This document shows, piece after piece, positions 24,480-32,782 of a stretch of 39,657 nucleotides of DNA. Each line of letters opens with the position of its first letter. The stretch's first letter is position 1. Position numbers and translations under genes: made by a program. This stretch comes from Ignavibacteria bacterium. GTDB lineage: Bacteria > Bacteroidota > Ignavibacteria > Ch128b. The stretch covers positions 1-39,657 of the forward strand of contig VGVX01000018.1 in the NCBI GenBank assembly GCA_016873845.1, given 5' to 3'. The notes under the pieces are model-generated. The model searched no databases, was not told where the DNA came from, and worked only from the letters and a program-made list of their open reading frames with translations.

Positions 24480-26207
24480 TTATTTAATCAACAAAAACTT
24501 CCTGACAGAATAAAAATTCCCAGCCCTTAACTCATAAAAATATATACCGGACTGCAATTCAAAATCTTCGGCATTGAAGTCAATTTCATATTCGCCAGGT
24601 TCTTTATGTTCATTTACTATAGTTCCAATAATGTTTCCAAGCAAATCATAGACTTTTAGTGTTGTAAGTACGGCATTAAATTGATTTACTGGAATACTGA
24701 ACCTAATTTTTGTTGATGGATTAAATGGATTAGGATAATTTTGTTCAAGGGTAAATTGAGCTGGATAAATTCTCCCTACAGCGATTTTATTCTCACCTGT
24801 ACCATAGCTGATACTAACTGTTGATGAATATTCTGAATGATGACTTGTATAATCCCTTGCTCTGATTCTATATTCAACTTTACAAGGACCATAACCTGCC
24901 GAACCTATTGATTCATCTGTAAAATCAGATTTGGAATAATCCCGCGATGCGAAATAATACCAAGGACCAAAATTTCCCGTCCCCAAAGAATCAATGCGTC
25001 TATCAATTTTATAGGCAGTGTTATTGTCCGCTCTGACTACATCTGGTTCTGAATTTTTTGTCCAGGTTAATTTTGGATGTCCAGCCCCATCGACAGTAAT
25101 TGAGAAATTTTGCGGAACTAATGGATTGGCGTCGTATTGGCAATACCGCATGTAGGAAGAACCATTATCTTTCCAGATCAAATAAATATCATTTGAAACA
25201 GAAGAACTGCTAAGAGAATTAAAATTGCTTCCGCTTGCTACAGAAACCACTGAGCTCCATGCACCGTCATAAGTTCTATGTTTTAATCCAGAGGCAGAAT
25301 AAATAATATTTAATTTATTATTTACAGTACGACTGACAGTGCATAATACATTGTCAACATTTTCAGCAACAGTGAGATAGTTCGTCCCATATGAAGTAGC
25401 GTCAGCTATTTTCTTTTTCTGCCTAATACGAACAAGTTCGCCATCATCGTATATATAAAATATATACAGACTGTCATCACTGGTAGAATAAATCATTGAA
25501 CCTGCAGTGTAACTTGAAATAGTTTCACAAACCGACCAGATACCTCCGCCACCAGGGTAATAGAATTTATCCCGTGTGCGGGTTACATTAGTGCTTAACT
25601 GCCAGGTAATATGCGCTCTTCTAGCATCGTTGTAATAAGTTGCTCGAATTGAAGGATATTTTGCGTCTGTATTATCACAATCAGATACATCTCCTTCATC
25701 AACAGGTGTGGTATCTTGAAATCGGGAATAATATACTCTGTACCTACCATTATTATATCTTGAATCTGCTACATGCAGATAATCAAAATCGCTATCGTAA
25801 AACGCATCAAGTCCTTCGCAGGTAGATGTAGAAATGTCGTATGAAGAAGAAAGGCTCCAACTACCTCCCGAATTTGTTGATTTATAATACTTTATATAAT
25901 TGTCTTTTCTATAGACCACACAAACCACATCTCCTCTTCCAGTAATATTAGCCCATTTTCCGCCTCCGGAACTTTCAAACGTATATTCTGTTTCGCTGAT
26001 ATAAGAACCGCTCGAGTTATATCGATAATATTTTACAGTTGAATTATTGGAAACAACTATATGATTTCCATCCTTATTTGTATAAACTTCTGCTTTATCG
26101 AAATTCGTTAAATCTAATCCAGTCGTAACCACACTATTCCAACCCTCACTTTGTCCATATAATTCAAAAGAAAAAATAAACATCAATGTTGTCAATAAAT
26201 GTTTCAT
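24480..26207 (-). CDS. T9SS cargo, sialidase-like propeller plus Fn3
   Basis: A 575-residue secreted protein. Signal peptide (LLTTLMFIFSFELYG), then about 360 residues of strand repeats with SxxxG patterns (YYKSTNSGGSWSLSS), resembling a sialidase/BNR propeller. A fibronectin-III-like domain follows (VPQNFSITVDGAGHPKLTW, about 380-480). The last 85 residues are a T9SS type A sorting domain (LEQNYPNPFNPSTKIRFSI, VYDLLGNIIGTIV, final SVRKFLLIK). AAGGA precedes the ATG at 26207, overlapping the end region of the upstream cargo gene 12 bases away, so the two are co-transcribed. Catalytic sialidase residues are not evident. Confidence 0.85.
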   Translation of the reverse strand: MKHLLTTLMFIFSFELYGQSEGWNSVVTTGLDLTNFDKAEVYTNKDGNHIVVSNNSTVKYYRYNSSGSYISETEYTFESSGGGKWANITGRGDVVCVVYRKDNYIKYYKSTNSGGSWSLSSSYDISTSTCEGLDAFYDSDFDYLHVADSRYNNGRYRVYYSRFQDTTPVDEGDVSDCDNTDAKYPSIRATYYNDARRAHITWQLSTNVTRTRDKFYYPGGGGIWSVCETISSYTAGSMIYSTSDDSLYIFYIYDDGELVRIRQKKKIADATSYGTNYLTVAENVDNVLCTVSRTVNNKLNIIYSASGLKHRTYDGAWSSVVSVASGSNFNSLSSSSVSNDIYLIWKDNGSSYMRYCQYDANPLVPQNFSITVDGAGHPKLTWTKNSEPDVVRADNNTAYKIDRRIDSLGTGNFGPWYYFASRDYSKSDFTDESIGSAGYGPCKVEYRIRARDYTSHHSEYSSTVSISYGTGENKIAVGRIYPAQFTLEQNYPNPFNPSTKIRFSIPVNQFNAVLTTLKVYDLLGNIIGTIVNEHKEPGEYEIDFNAEDFELQSGIYFYELRAGNFYSVRKFLLIK

Positions 26208-26219
26208 TTTTAATTCCTT

Positions 26220-27965
26220 CTATTTAATTAAAATTGTTTTGATTGTTTGAATAGTTTGCAGGTTTTTGACCTGTATGAAATACATTCCGCTAGCAAGTTC
26301 ATATCCATCATTGTTTTTACCATCCCATTCTATAAAATGACCGCCCGAATACAATTCCTGATTTAATAAGACTTTTATTTCTTTTCCTAAGAGATTAAAT
26401 ATTCTAATATCAAAGTGATTGGATTTAAGGTTATTTGGAACAAGAAGTTTAAACTGTGTTTTACTGTTAAATGGATTTGGATAGCTGTGACTTATTCTAA
26501 AATTTTCCAGTTTAGTATTTTTATCATTTTTAACGCTTGATAGAAAATTTTCTTTATAAATCCGCGTGGCAGTCCATGCTTGAGATGGAGAAGTTCGCCA
26601 CCTGTCTCCCGATATAGTTAGTTCCAGCTTACCGTCATTGTCGAAGTCATAAGTATTGACAGAAAAATAGTTAAACCTTTTTGAAAAATTGATATAAAAC
26701 GGTTCAAAGATATATTTGCCTTCAACTCGCTTGGGTTTTAAGATAATTACAAAATTTTCGGCTACGCAAATTACTAGTTCCTCCTCTCCGTCGTTATCTA
26801 TATCCGAAGGTAGGGCATAACCTGTAATCCAGGATTCTGCATCAATAAGATAAATCTGATGAATTAGTTCATAACTGTTATCTCCGTTAGATTCAAAACA
26901 CCAAAGAACTAGAAAAGGATAAGTATATGTGGGAAGAAATTGAGAACCCACCCAAAATTCCGGTTTGCCGTTCTTATTAAAATCGTTTGTTACCATAAAA
27001 TAAGCAAGATTCGAATAGGGGAGTGTAGTCTCCCATACAATTTGGTATTCTCGTCCAAAAACATTTTCAAGCATAAATAGTTTTGTACCGCTTCCGAAAA
27101 AAATATCACCTTTTCCATCCTGATCGAAATCACCAACTGTAAAAGTTCTAAGTTGTCGATCTAATGGACTCCGCATTGAAAATACAGAATCATAATTGTT
27201 AGTAAGCGGATTATATTCGAGTATATAAATTCTCATATAAGTCTCTGAACGACAGATTAAATTTGTTCTACCGTTTTTATCCAAATCTAAAATTTTGCAA
27301 TTAGTTACTAATCCATTTAAATAATTTGAAATGAACATAAAATTCGTTGGCAGAGAATTGATACTATTTCCTGTATAAAATCTTAAATGATGTATTGTAT
27401 ATGGACCCGCTCTAACGCCTAAATCTTTTATCCCATCTCCATTTATGTCTCCTATTGTCACTGGATGTTGTACGAACCATGGCTCAGGTTTATAAATATA
27501 CTTTAGCGGAAAGTTCTTTAATGAATCCATTTCATATATAACACTATGCAGATCAAGTGTATCCAATCCGTACAGTACTCCATAAATTTCCGGCAAACCA
27601 TTATTATTCGCATCCGCAATAACTATAGGGTCTGATGGCAAATACGTTGAAACATCAATTTCCTTCCAAAGCTTATATTTTTGCCCGTAAATTGTTGTAT
27701 CCAACTCGTATGGGTAGATATACTGCGGATCAGGGTAATTTAACTTTGGATCGTCGAATAATTTTAGATTAGCCTCGTTTGATGTTGTTAGTTCAACATA
27801 GTTTAATACATCACCCCATTTATTTTCAATTTTATAAATGTCTTTTTCAACTTTAGTTATTACATATCCTCTATCACGGTATTTTTCAATTAACCCTTCA
27901 ACAGACTGAGAGTGAACATTTTGAACAACAGATAGAGCAATCAGCCAATAAAATATTTTTTTCAT
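26220..27965 (-). CDS. T9SS cargo, seven-bladed FG-GAP/VCBS propeller
   Basis: A 581-residue secreted protein. Seven calcium-loop blades of the FG-GAP/VCBS type are readable in order: DANNNGLPEI, DINGDGIKDL, DLDKNGRTNL, DFDQDGKGDI, DFNKNGKPEF, DIDNDGEEEL and DFDNDGKLEL, which is exactly one integrin-like propeller. The C-terminal 85 residues are a T9SS type A sorting domain (SYPNPFNSKTQF, IFNLLGKEIKVLL, KNNDGYELASGMYF). An ATG lies at 27971, but the one at 27965 has AGGA at proper spacing. First gene of the minus-strand cargo run; the promoter should lie in the 28-kb spacer. Confidence 0.88.
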   Translation of the reverse strand: MKKIFYWLIALSVVQNVHSQSVEGLIEKYRDRGYVITKVEKDIYKIENKWGDVLNYVELTTSNEANLKLFDDPKLNYPDPQYIYPYELDTTIYGQKYKLWKEIDVSTYLPSDPIVIADANNNGLPEIYGVLYGLDTLDLHSVIYEMDSLKNFPLKYIYKPEPWFVQHPVTIGDINGDGIKDLGVRAGPYTIHHLRFYTGNSINSLPTNFMFISNYLNGLVTNCKILDLDKNGRTNLICRSETYMRIYILEYNPLTNNYDSVFSMRSPLDRQLRTFTVGDFDQDGKGDIFFGSGTKLFMLENVFGREYQIVWETTLPYSNLAYFMVTNDFNKNGKPEFWVGSQFLPTYTYPFLVLWCFESNGDNSYELIHQIYLIDAESWITGYALPSDIDNDGEEELVICVAENFVIILKPKRVEGKYIFEPFYINFSKRFNYFSVNTYDFDNDGKLELTISGDRWRTSPSQAWTATRIYKENFLSSVKNDKNTKLENFRISHSYPNPFNSKTQFKLLVPNNLKSNHFDIRIFNLLGKEIKVLLNQELYSGGHFIEWDGKNNDGYELASGMYFIQVKNLQTIQTIKTILIK

Positions 27966-27971
27966 TTTCAT

Positions 27972-28732
27972 CCTGTTTATTAAAGGAAAAGAAATAAAGT
28001 TCTATTTAAGTCGGATTTCTTCATGAAAACCCAGTCGCATAAAACTTCAGTTCATAAAATATCTGTTTGCGGTAAGTAACTAAGGGCTTTAAGTTCTTCG
28101 TTAAGCAGTGGAAAAGTGGTTGGCATAGCAGCAAGTAAATCAGCATTTTGCCCCCCCCCAATAGTATTTAGTACTGAGTACTTAGTATTGAGTAAGAAGA
28201 AGGGAGAAAATATTTGGTTGAGATAAACGGGTGAATTATTATTCTTTCTGTTAAGCCCAGTAAAAGAACTGTATGTAAAACAGCTGCGCATAGCATTTAT
28301 CCCGCTGGTGCAATGTTAAGATAAAAACAGTGTGTTGTCAAGAGTTCTCCTTCATGGTTAATTTCGACATGGAGTTTTAGGAACAAAAAAAACTTTTGGG
28401 GAATATCATGAATCGATTAAAATAATACTTATCAACCTGCTTGCCGCCAGCAGGATTGGCGCAGAATAATATATCGTCCCTCTGGGACTTGTAACTTTGT
28501 GCGTTCATATACTAAAATTATATTGCTCCTATGGAGCTAAAAATTCCGTAGGGATAAAATATTTATAGAAATAGAGTAAGAAGTGAGAAACAGAGTCCCG
28601 TATAGGCGAAATAGAGAATCGTGCTTTGTGTTCTATATATGATTTGACACCTTTCATGCTTACGTGAAATATTACCTTTTTAGATTCGCATCATTAGTAT
28701 TAAATTAAAATAAAAACTCATAAGAATTTTTG
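27972..28732. other. Repeat-rich divergent spacer without convincing genes
   Basis: About 760 bases. It holds a run of nine C at 28151-28159, a heptamer array (28162-28196) and three short hairpins: CCTGC...GCAGG (28436-28454), GTCCC-TCT-GGGAC (28476-28488) and GCTCC-TAT-GGAGC (28525-28537). A 79-codon minus frame at 28052-28291 reads through the repeats and is not called. Promoters for both flanking genes must be here. Confidence 0.6.
28162..28196. repeat. Heptamer tandem array, intergenic
   Basis: Five 7-base units: TAGTATT, TAGTACT, GAGTACT, TAGTATT, GAGTAAG. The consensus (T/G)AGTA(T/C)T resembles the unit read on the minus strand at 22427-22447. Confidence 0.8.
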
Positions 28733-29647
28733 ATGTATAGATTTGCACCGTTTGCCGTGATCATAGCCGCCTCGCTTTGGGGATTAGATGGAATTGTTTT
28801 AAGACCATCGCTTTATGCTTTGCCCGTCCCGCTAGTAGTTTTTATTGAAAGCTCAATAGTTGCTCTGATTCTGACACCTTTTTTCATCAAGCAAATTCCA
28901 AAAATCAAGCTGCTCGATAAAATCGATTGGCTTGCGTTCTTTGCAGTTGCAATGCTCGGCGGAGCGCTTGGTACAATGACGATCACAAAAGCTTTGTTTT
29001 ATGTCAACTTCGTGAATCTCTCGGTCGTGATTCTAATTCAAAAGCTTCAGCCGGCATTTGCGATCTTACTTGCTTCGCTTCTGCTCAAAGAAAAACTTCC
29101 AAAGATTTTTTACTTGTGGGCGGGGATTGCCATTGTCGGTGCATACATAATGACATTTGGAGCGAATCTCCCAATATTCACAACCGGAGATAAGACGGCG
29201 ATCGCTGCGGTTTTTTCGCTAATCGCAGCTTTTAGTTTCGGTTCATCTACTGTTTTCAGCAAACGTGCTTTGCGAAATGTCGGATTCGAGCTTGGAACAT
29301 ATTTAAGATTCTTGATAAGCTCGATCATAATGCTTGTAATCGTTTTAAGCTTGAGTCAAATTGGAAGCATATCGAATGTTACGAATCATCAATGGCTGAT
29401 ATTTTTGATAATTGCATTTACCACCGGCGGGGCTGCGATCTTTCTCTATTATTATGGATTGAAAAGTATTCCTGCATCCATTTCGGCAATTTGTGAATTA
29501 GCTTTTCCATTCACTGCAATACTGCTCGAATATTTTGTCCACGGAAATATGCTTGATGCAATTCAATGGTTCGGTGTCGTAATGCTTTTTGCGGGAATGA
29601 TCAAAGTCTCCCAGATAAAGATTGGAAATAATGAAAAAAGTAATTGA
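28733..29647 (+). CDS. DMT-superfamily (EamA) transporter
   Basis: A 304-residue inner-membrane protein with ten hydrophobic segments in two EamA halves. Each half has the expected conserved stretch (LWGLDGIVLRPSLYALP early; AAFSFGSSTVFSKRALRNVG at the start of the second). These are drug/metabolite exporters; the substrate cannot be predicted. A TTG at 28730 also opens the frame, but the ATG at 28733 is preferred. No clear Shine-Dalgarno sequence. Likely monocistronic. Confidence 0.9.
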   Translation: MYRFAPFAVIIAASLWGLDGIVLRPSLYALPVPLVVFIESSIVALILTPFFIKQIPKIKLLDKIDWLAFFAVAMLGGALGTMTITKALFYVNFVNLSVVILIQKLQPAFAILLASLLLKEKLPKIFYLWAGIAIVGAYIMTFGANLPIFTTGDKTAIAAVFSLIAAFSFGSSTVFSKRALRNVGFELGTYLRFLISSIIMLVIVLSLSQIGSISNVTNHQWLIFLIIAFTTGGAAIFLYYYGLKSIPASISAICELAFPFTAILLEYFVHGNMLDAIQWFGVVMLFAGMIKVSQIKIGNNEKSN

Positions 29648-29680
29648 GTTTTGAAAATCGTTTTTGATTAATCAAAGCCT

Positions 29681-29786
29681 CTTTGTGTGCATTGGTGCCG
29701 TTGTGCCTTCGTGGTAATTTCAAAAATCTTTTTTATCACGTTAATTGTATGGCCACTAAGACACGAAGCCGCGAGAACTCACAAAG
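29681..29786. repeat. Inverted pair of degenerate short-unit arrays
   Basis: CTTTGTGTGC...CTTCGTGGTAATT (29681-29719) and GGCCACTAAGACACGAAG...CACAAAG (29751-29786) are built of 8-9-base units like TTTGTG, TTGGTG, TTCGTG. The second array is roughly the reverse complement of the first. They fill the spacer before the His-rich permease gene. Confidence 0.55.
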
Positions 29787-29814
29787 TTTATTAACATAAA
29801 GTTGGTTAAAACCT

Positions 29815-30543
29815 ATGAACAATGAATTATATCTTTTAGCTCTAACTGCTGCGTCAGTAGGAATTATTCACACAGTTGTTGGAATCGATCATTATGTTCC
29901 ATTCATAGCATTATCTAAAGCAGGCAAATGGTCGAGAGTAAAAACTATATGGATAACTTTGCTTTGCGGAATAGGGCATGTCCTTTCGTCAGTTGTTATT
30001 GGCGGTATTGGAATTGCATTTGGCGTTTCGCTTTTTTCACTAGAAGCTCTTGAGTCGTTTCGTGGAGATGTTGCTGCATGGTTATTATTAGGATTTGGAC
30101 TTTTATACACCGTATATGGAATTTGGCATTCGATCAAAAATAAACCGCACAAACATTTTCATATTCATTCGCACGATGAAAAGAGTGATAACATTCACTA
30201 TCACACACATGATCATGCTCATTCCGGAGAACATGCTCACGTCCATCGTGAAGAAGGAAAGAAAATTACCCCATGGGTATTGTTCATTATTTTTGTTTTG
30301 GGTCCATGCGAAGCTCTGATCCCCGTTTTAATGTTTCCTGCTGCAACAGAGAGTGTATTCGGAATAGTATTGGTGACAACTGTTTTCGGGATCTTTACTA
30401 TTTTAACAATGATTACAATGGTTCTTATCGGACTTTGGGGAATTGAACTTCTTCCGTTGCATCGATTGGAGAAGCACGTTCACACACTTGCAGGTTTAAC
30501 GATCTTTCTTTGCGGAATTGGAATAATATTCGTTGGAATTTAA
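29815..30543 (+). CDS. His-rich membrane protein, NicO/UreH-like metal permease
   Basis: A 242-residue inner-membrane protein with about six segments. The first helix carries HTVVGIDHYVPF, like the H-x4-D-H motif of nickel/cobalt and UreH-type permeases. A central loop (about residues 112-145) is packed with histidines (HKHFHIHSHDE, then HYHTHDHAHSGEHAHVH), typical of a metal-binding loop. The second half has GPCEALIPVLMFP, a motif of the same superfamily. Divalent metal export or uptake (Ni, Co, Zn) is likely; direction and metal are unknown. It ends three bases from the convergent TerC gene, and lies in a metal/arsenic region. Confidence 0.8.
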   Translation: MNNELYLLALTAASVGIIHTVVGIDHYVPFIALSKAGKWSRVKTIWITLLCGIGHVLSSVVIGGIGIAFGVSLFSLEALESFRGDVAAWLLLGFGLLYTVYGIWHSIKNKPHKHFHIHSHDEKSDNIHYHTHDHAHSGEHAHVHREEGKKITPWVLFIIFVLGPCEALIPVLMFPAATESVFGIVLVTTVFGIFTILTMITMVLIGLWGIELLPLHRLEKHVHTLAGLTIFLCGIGIIFVGI

Positions 30544-30546
30544 GAA

Positions 30547-31476
30547 TCAGTTCACAACAGATTCTTTTTTAATAAAAACCGAAGCTAATATAGAGCCTGT
30601 TAAAACCACTGCAATGAAAACCAAAGAAAAAGCTACAGGGATGTGATAGAATTCAACCAATATCATCTTCACACCAACGAAAAATAAAATTAACGCAACT
30701 CCATATTTCAAATACCTAAAAAGACTCATAATTCCTGCCAAAGCAAAATAAAGCGCTCGCAAGCCAAGTATCGCAAAAATATTAGAAGTCAAAACAATAA
30801 ACGGATCGCGGGTAATTGCTAAAATCGCAGGTATCGAATCAATTGCAAACACAATATCTGTCGATTCAATCAGCAATAGTGTTAGGAATAAATTCGTTGC
30901 AAAGATTTTTCCGCCATGTTTGATAAAAAAATGTTCGGTATCTACATCCGCTTTAATCGGAAAATACTTTGATGCAGTCCGTACGAGTATATTTTTTTCA
31001 GGTTCAATTTTCTTATCGTGCATAAAAGCCATTTTATAAGCAGTGTACAAAAGTATTGCCCCGAAAATGTAAATCACAAAATCGAATGCTTCGAGCAGAG
31101 CAACGCCCGCAAAAATAAAAATAATACGAAAAACCACTGCACCCAAAATTCCCCATTTCAAAATATGCGGCTGATTTTTCTGATCGATCCCCATTACTGT
31201 GAAGATCATTATAAAAACAAAAAGGTTATCGACAGAAAGTGACTTTTCAATGAGATATCCGGTGAGGAACTCCAATGCTTTTACGTGTCCGTTTGGGAAT
31301 TTAAAATAGATAGAAACATTGAAAAGCAAAGCCACGCCAATCCAAATTGCACTCCAAATCAGAGCAGATTTGATCCCGATTTTTCCGTGCCGATGATCTG
31401 TAACCCAAAGATCCACAACAAGCATAACGGAAATTAAAACAGTAAAAACTATCCAATACCAAATTTCAGTCGTCAT
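30547..31476 (-). CDS. TerC/Alx-family membrane protein, probable Mn exporter
   Basis: A 309-residue integral membrane protein with nine hydrophobic segments. Family blocks: EKSLSVDNLFVFIMIF and LLIESTDIVFAIDSIPAIL, each with the buried acidic residues of TerC. Alx, a member, exports manganese; others are linked to tellurium resistance or metalation of secreted enzymes. The name tellurium resistance would be an over-call without other ter genes, and none are seen. It is divergent from arsR2, sharing a 111-base spacer with the operator, so ArsR2 might affect it too. No yybP-ykoY-like structure fits in that spacer. Confidence 0.92.
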   Translation of the reverse strand: MTTEIWYWIVFTVLISVMLVVDLWVTDHRHGKIGIKSALIWSAIWIGVALLFNVSIYFKFPNGHVKALEFLTGYLIEKSLSVDNLFVFIMIFTVMGIDQKNQPHILKWGILGAVVFRIIFIFAGVALLEAFDFVIYIFGAILLYTAYKMAFMHDKKIEPEKNILVRTASKYFPIKADVDTEHFFIKHGGKIFATNLFLTLLLIESTDIVFAIDSIPAILAITRDPFIVLTSNIFAILGLRALYFALAGIMSLFRYLKYGVALILFFVGVKMILVEFYHIPVAFSLVFIAVVLTGSILASVFIKKESVVN

Positions 31477-31552
31477 AAATTCTTTGTTATTTGTTAAACA
31501 AATTTAATTAGAAAAACAGTAATTAAAAATTTTTGCATTTTCATGAAACATT

Positions 31553-31570
31553 TATCGTATATTTACGATA
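31553..31570. promoter_or_regulatory. Probable ArsR2 operator
   Basis: Perfect inverted repeat TATCGTA-TATT-TACGATA, 17 bases before the arsR2 start, in the divergent spacer to the TerC-family gene. The core TCGT-N6-ACGA equals that of the first ars operon at 3889-3908. Confidence 0.75.
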
Positions 31571-31587
31571 TGTAATGAGTAATTAAT

Positions 31588-31914
31588 ATGGCAGTATCGA
31601 AGAAAAATATTTTCAGCAAGAAAGATCAAAAGTTAGCCGATTATGCGAAGGCACTTTCTCATCCAGCGAGAGTTGCGATCGTAAAATTTCTTGCGGAAAA
31701 AAATGTTTGCATGTGCGGCGAGATTGTTGATGAACTTCCGCTCGCACAATCTACCGTTTCGCAGCATCTTCGCGAACTGAAACGTGCGAACATTATTAAA
31801 GGCGAGATCGAGGGTCCGAAAGTCTGTTACTGTCTCAATCCAGATGTTATTGCCGAGCTAATCAATATTTTCAACGAACTTTTTAGCTGCTGCCCAACTG
31901 AAAAGAAAAAATAA
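31588..31914 (+). CDS. arsR: ArsR-family repressor of the arsM unit
   Basis: A 108-residue winged-helix regulator. Recognition helix AQSTVSQHLRELKRANII. Metal-site cysteines differ from the first ArsR: NVCMCGE (C41, C43), KVCYCLN (C80, C82) and a terminal FSCC (C101, C102). It may bind As(III) through the first pair plus the C-terminal cysteines, a variant known in other ArsR proteins. ATG at 31588 lacks a strong Shine-Dalgarno sequence. It is followed 14 bases later by arsM, the gene it most likely controls. Confidence 0.93.
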   Translation: MAVSKKNIFSKKDQKLADYAKALSHPARVAIVKFLAEKNVCMCGEIVDELPLAQSTVSQHLRELKRANIIKGEIEGPKVCYCLNPDVIAELINIFNELFSCCPTEKKK

Positions 31915-31928
31915 TTTAGGAGGATTTT

Positions 31929-32717
31929 ATGAACGATAATCAAATAAAGGAAATCGTAAAAGAAAAATATTCGCAATTGGCAGAAGTCAATTTGAAAAAA
32001 GCAAAAAGCTGCTGCGCAGGTAGTGAACAAGTTTATACCATCATGGCGGATGAGTATACAAGCTTAGAAGGTTATGTGCCCGATGCAGATCTTGGTTTGG
32101 GCTGCGGACTTCCTACTGAGTTTGCTGAAATCAAAACTAGAGATACAGTTCTTGATCTTGGAAGCGGTGCCGGCAATGACGTCTTTATTGCAAGAAGAGT
32201 TGTCGGAGAGAATGGAAAAGTCATCGGAGTGGATTTCACACAACCGATGATTGATAAAGCTAACTTGAATAATAAAAAACTTGGTTATGAAAATGTTGAG
32301 TTCAAGTTAGGGGAAATTGAAAAACTGCCAATTGAATCTTCGTCTATTGATGTCGTGATAAGCAACTGCGTCTTAAATCTTGTTCCAAATAAAATCAAAG
32401 CATTTCAAGAAATTTATCGAGTGCTAAAAACTACCGGGCATTTCTGTGTGTCTGATATTGTTTTGAAAGGAGAACTGCCGGAAAGAATACGAAAAGCCGC
32501 CGAAATGTACGCTGGCTGTGTTGCCGGAGCTTTACAAAAGGAAGAATACATTAAGACTGTCAAGTCAGCTGGCTTTAAGAATATTCAGGTCAGAAAAGAA
32601 AAGCAGATTGTAATTCCGAAAGAAATTCTGAAAAACTACTTATCAGATAAAGAAATTGAAGAGTATGAGAATAAAGAATTTCAAATCTTGAGTATGACAG
32701 TCTTTGCCGAGAAATAA
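31929..32717 (+). CDS. arsM: Arsenite methyltransferase
   Basis: Cytoplasmic SAM-dependent enzyme that methylates As(III). The 262-residue chain has the SAM loop VLDLGSGAGNDVF and the ArsM signature of three far-spaced cysteines: C59 (LGLGCGLPTE), C147 (ISNCVLN) and C197 (YAGCVAGA). The 50-residue spacing of the last two equals C174 to C224 of Cyanidioschyzon ArsM, the arsenite-binding pair. An N-terminal CC pair (C28, C29) is also present. TAGGAGG eight bases upstream is a strong binding site. Product methylarsenicals could leave by the ArsP-like permease at 2185. Confidence 0.95.
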   Translation: MNDNQIKEIVKEKYSQLAEVNLKKAKSCCAGSEQVYTIMADEYTSLEGYVPDADLGLGCGLPTEFAEIKTRDTVLDLGSGAGNDVFIARRVVGENGKVIGVDFTQPMIDKANLNNKKLGYENVEFKLGEIEKLPIESSSIDVVISNCVLNLVPNKIKAFQEIYRVLKTTGHFCVSDIVLKGELPERIRKAAEMYAGCVAGALQKEEYIKTVKSAGFKNIQVRKEKQIVIPKEILKNYLSDKEIEEYENKEFQILSMTVFAEK

Positions 32718-32782
32718 ATTCTTTTAGGTTTCATTCGTTGACTTTCAAAGCATTACTTAATATTTTCAATTGTTAAGTCACA

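Noticed and set aside
28151-28159. Run of nine C as a phase-variation switch
   Set aside because: It is not in or directly before a credible gene or promoter. A sequencing or assembly length error is as likely.
28052-28291. A 79-codon minus-strand frame
   Set aside because: It starts in a spacer, reads through the nine-C run and the heptamer array, and shows no ribosome binding site or recognisable domain.
30547-31476. Tellurite resistance locus
   Set aside because: Only a TerC-family gene is present. No terA, terB, terD or terZ relatives lie nearby.
31477-31587. A manganese (yybP-ykoY) riboswitch before the TerC gene
   Set aside because: The divergent spacer is only 111 bases, is occupied by the operator, and I see no paired stems of that class.
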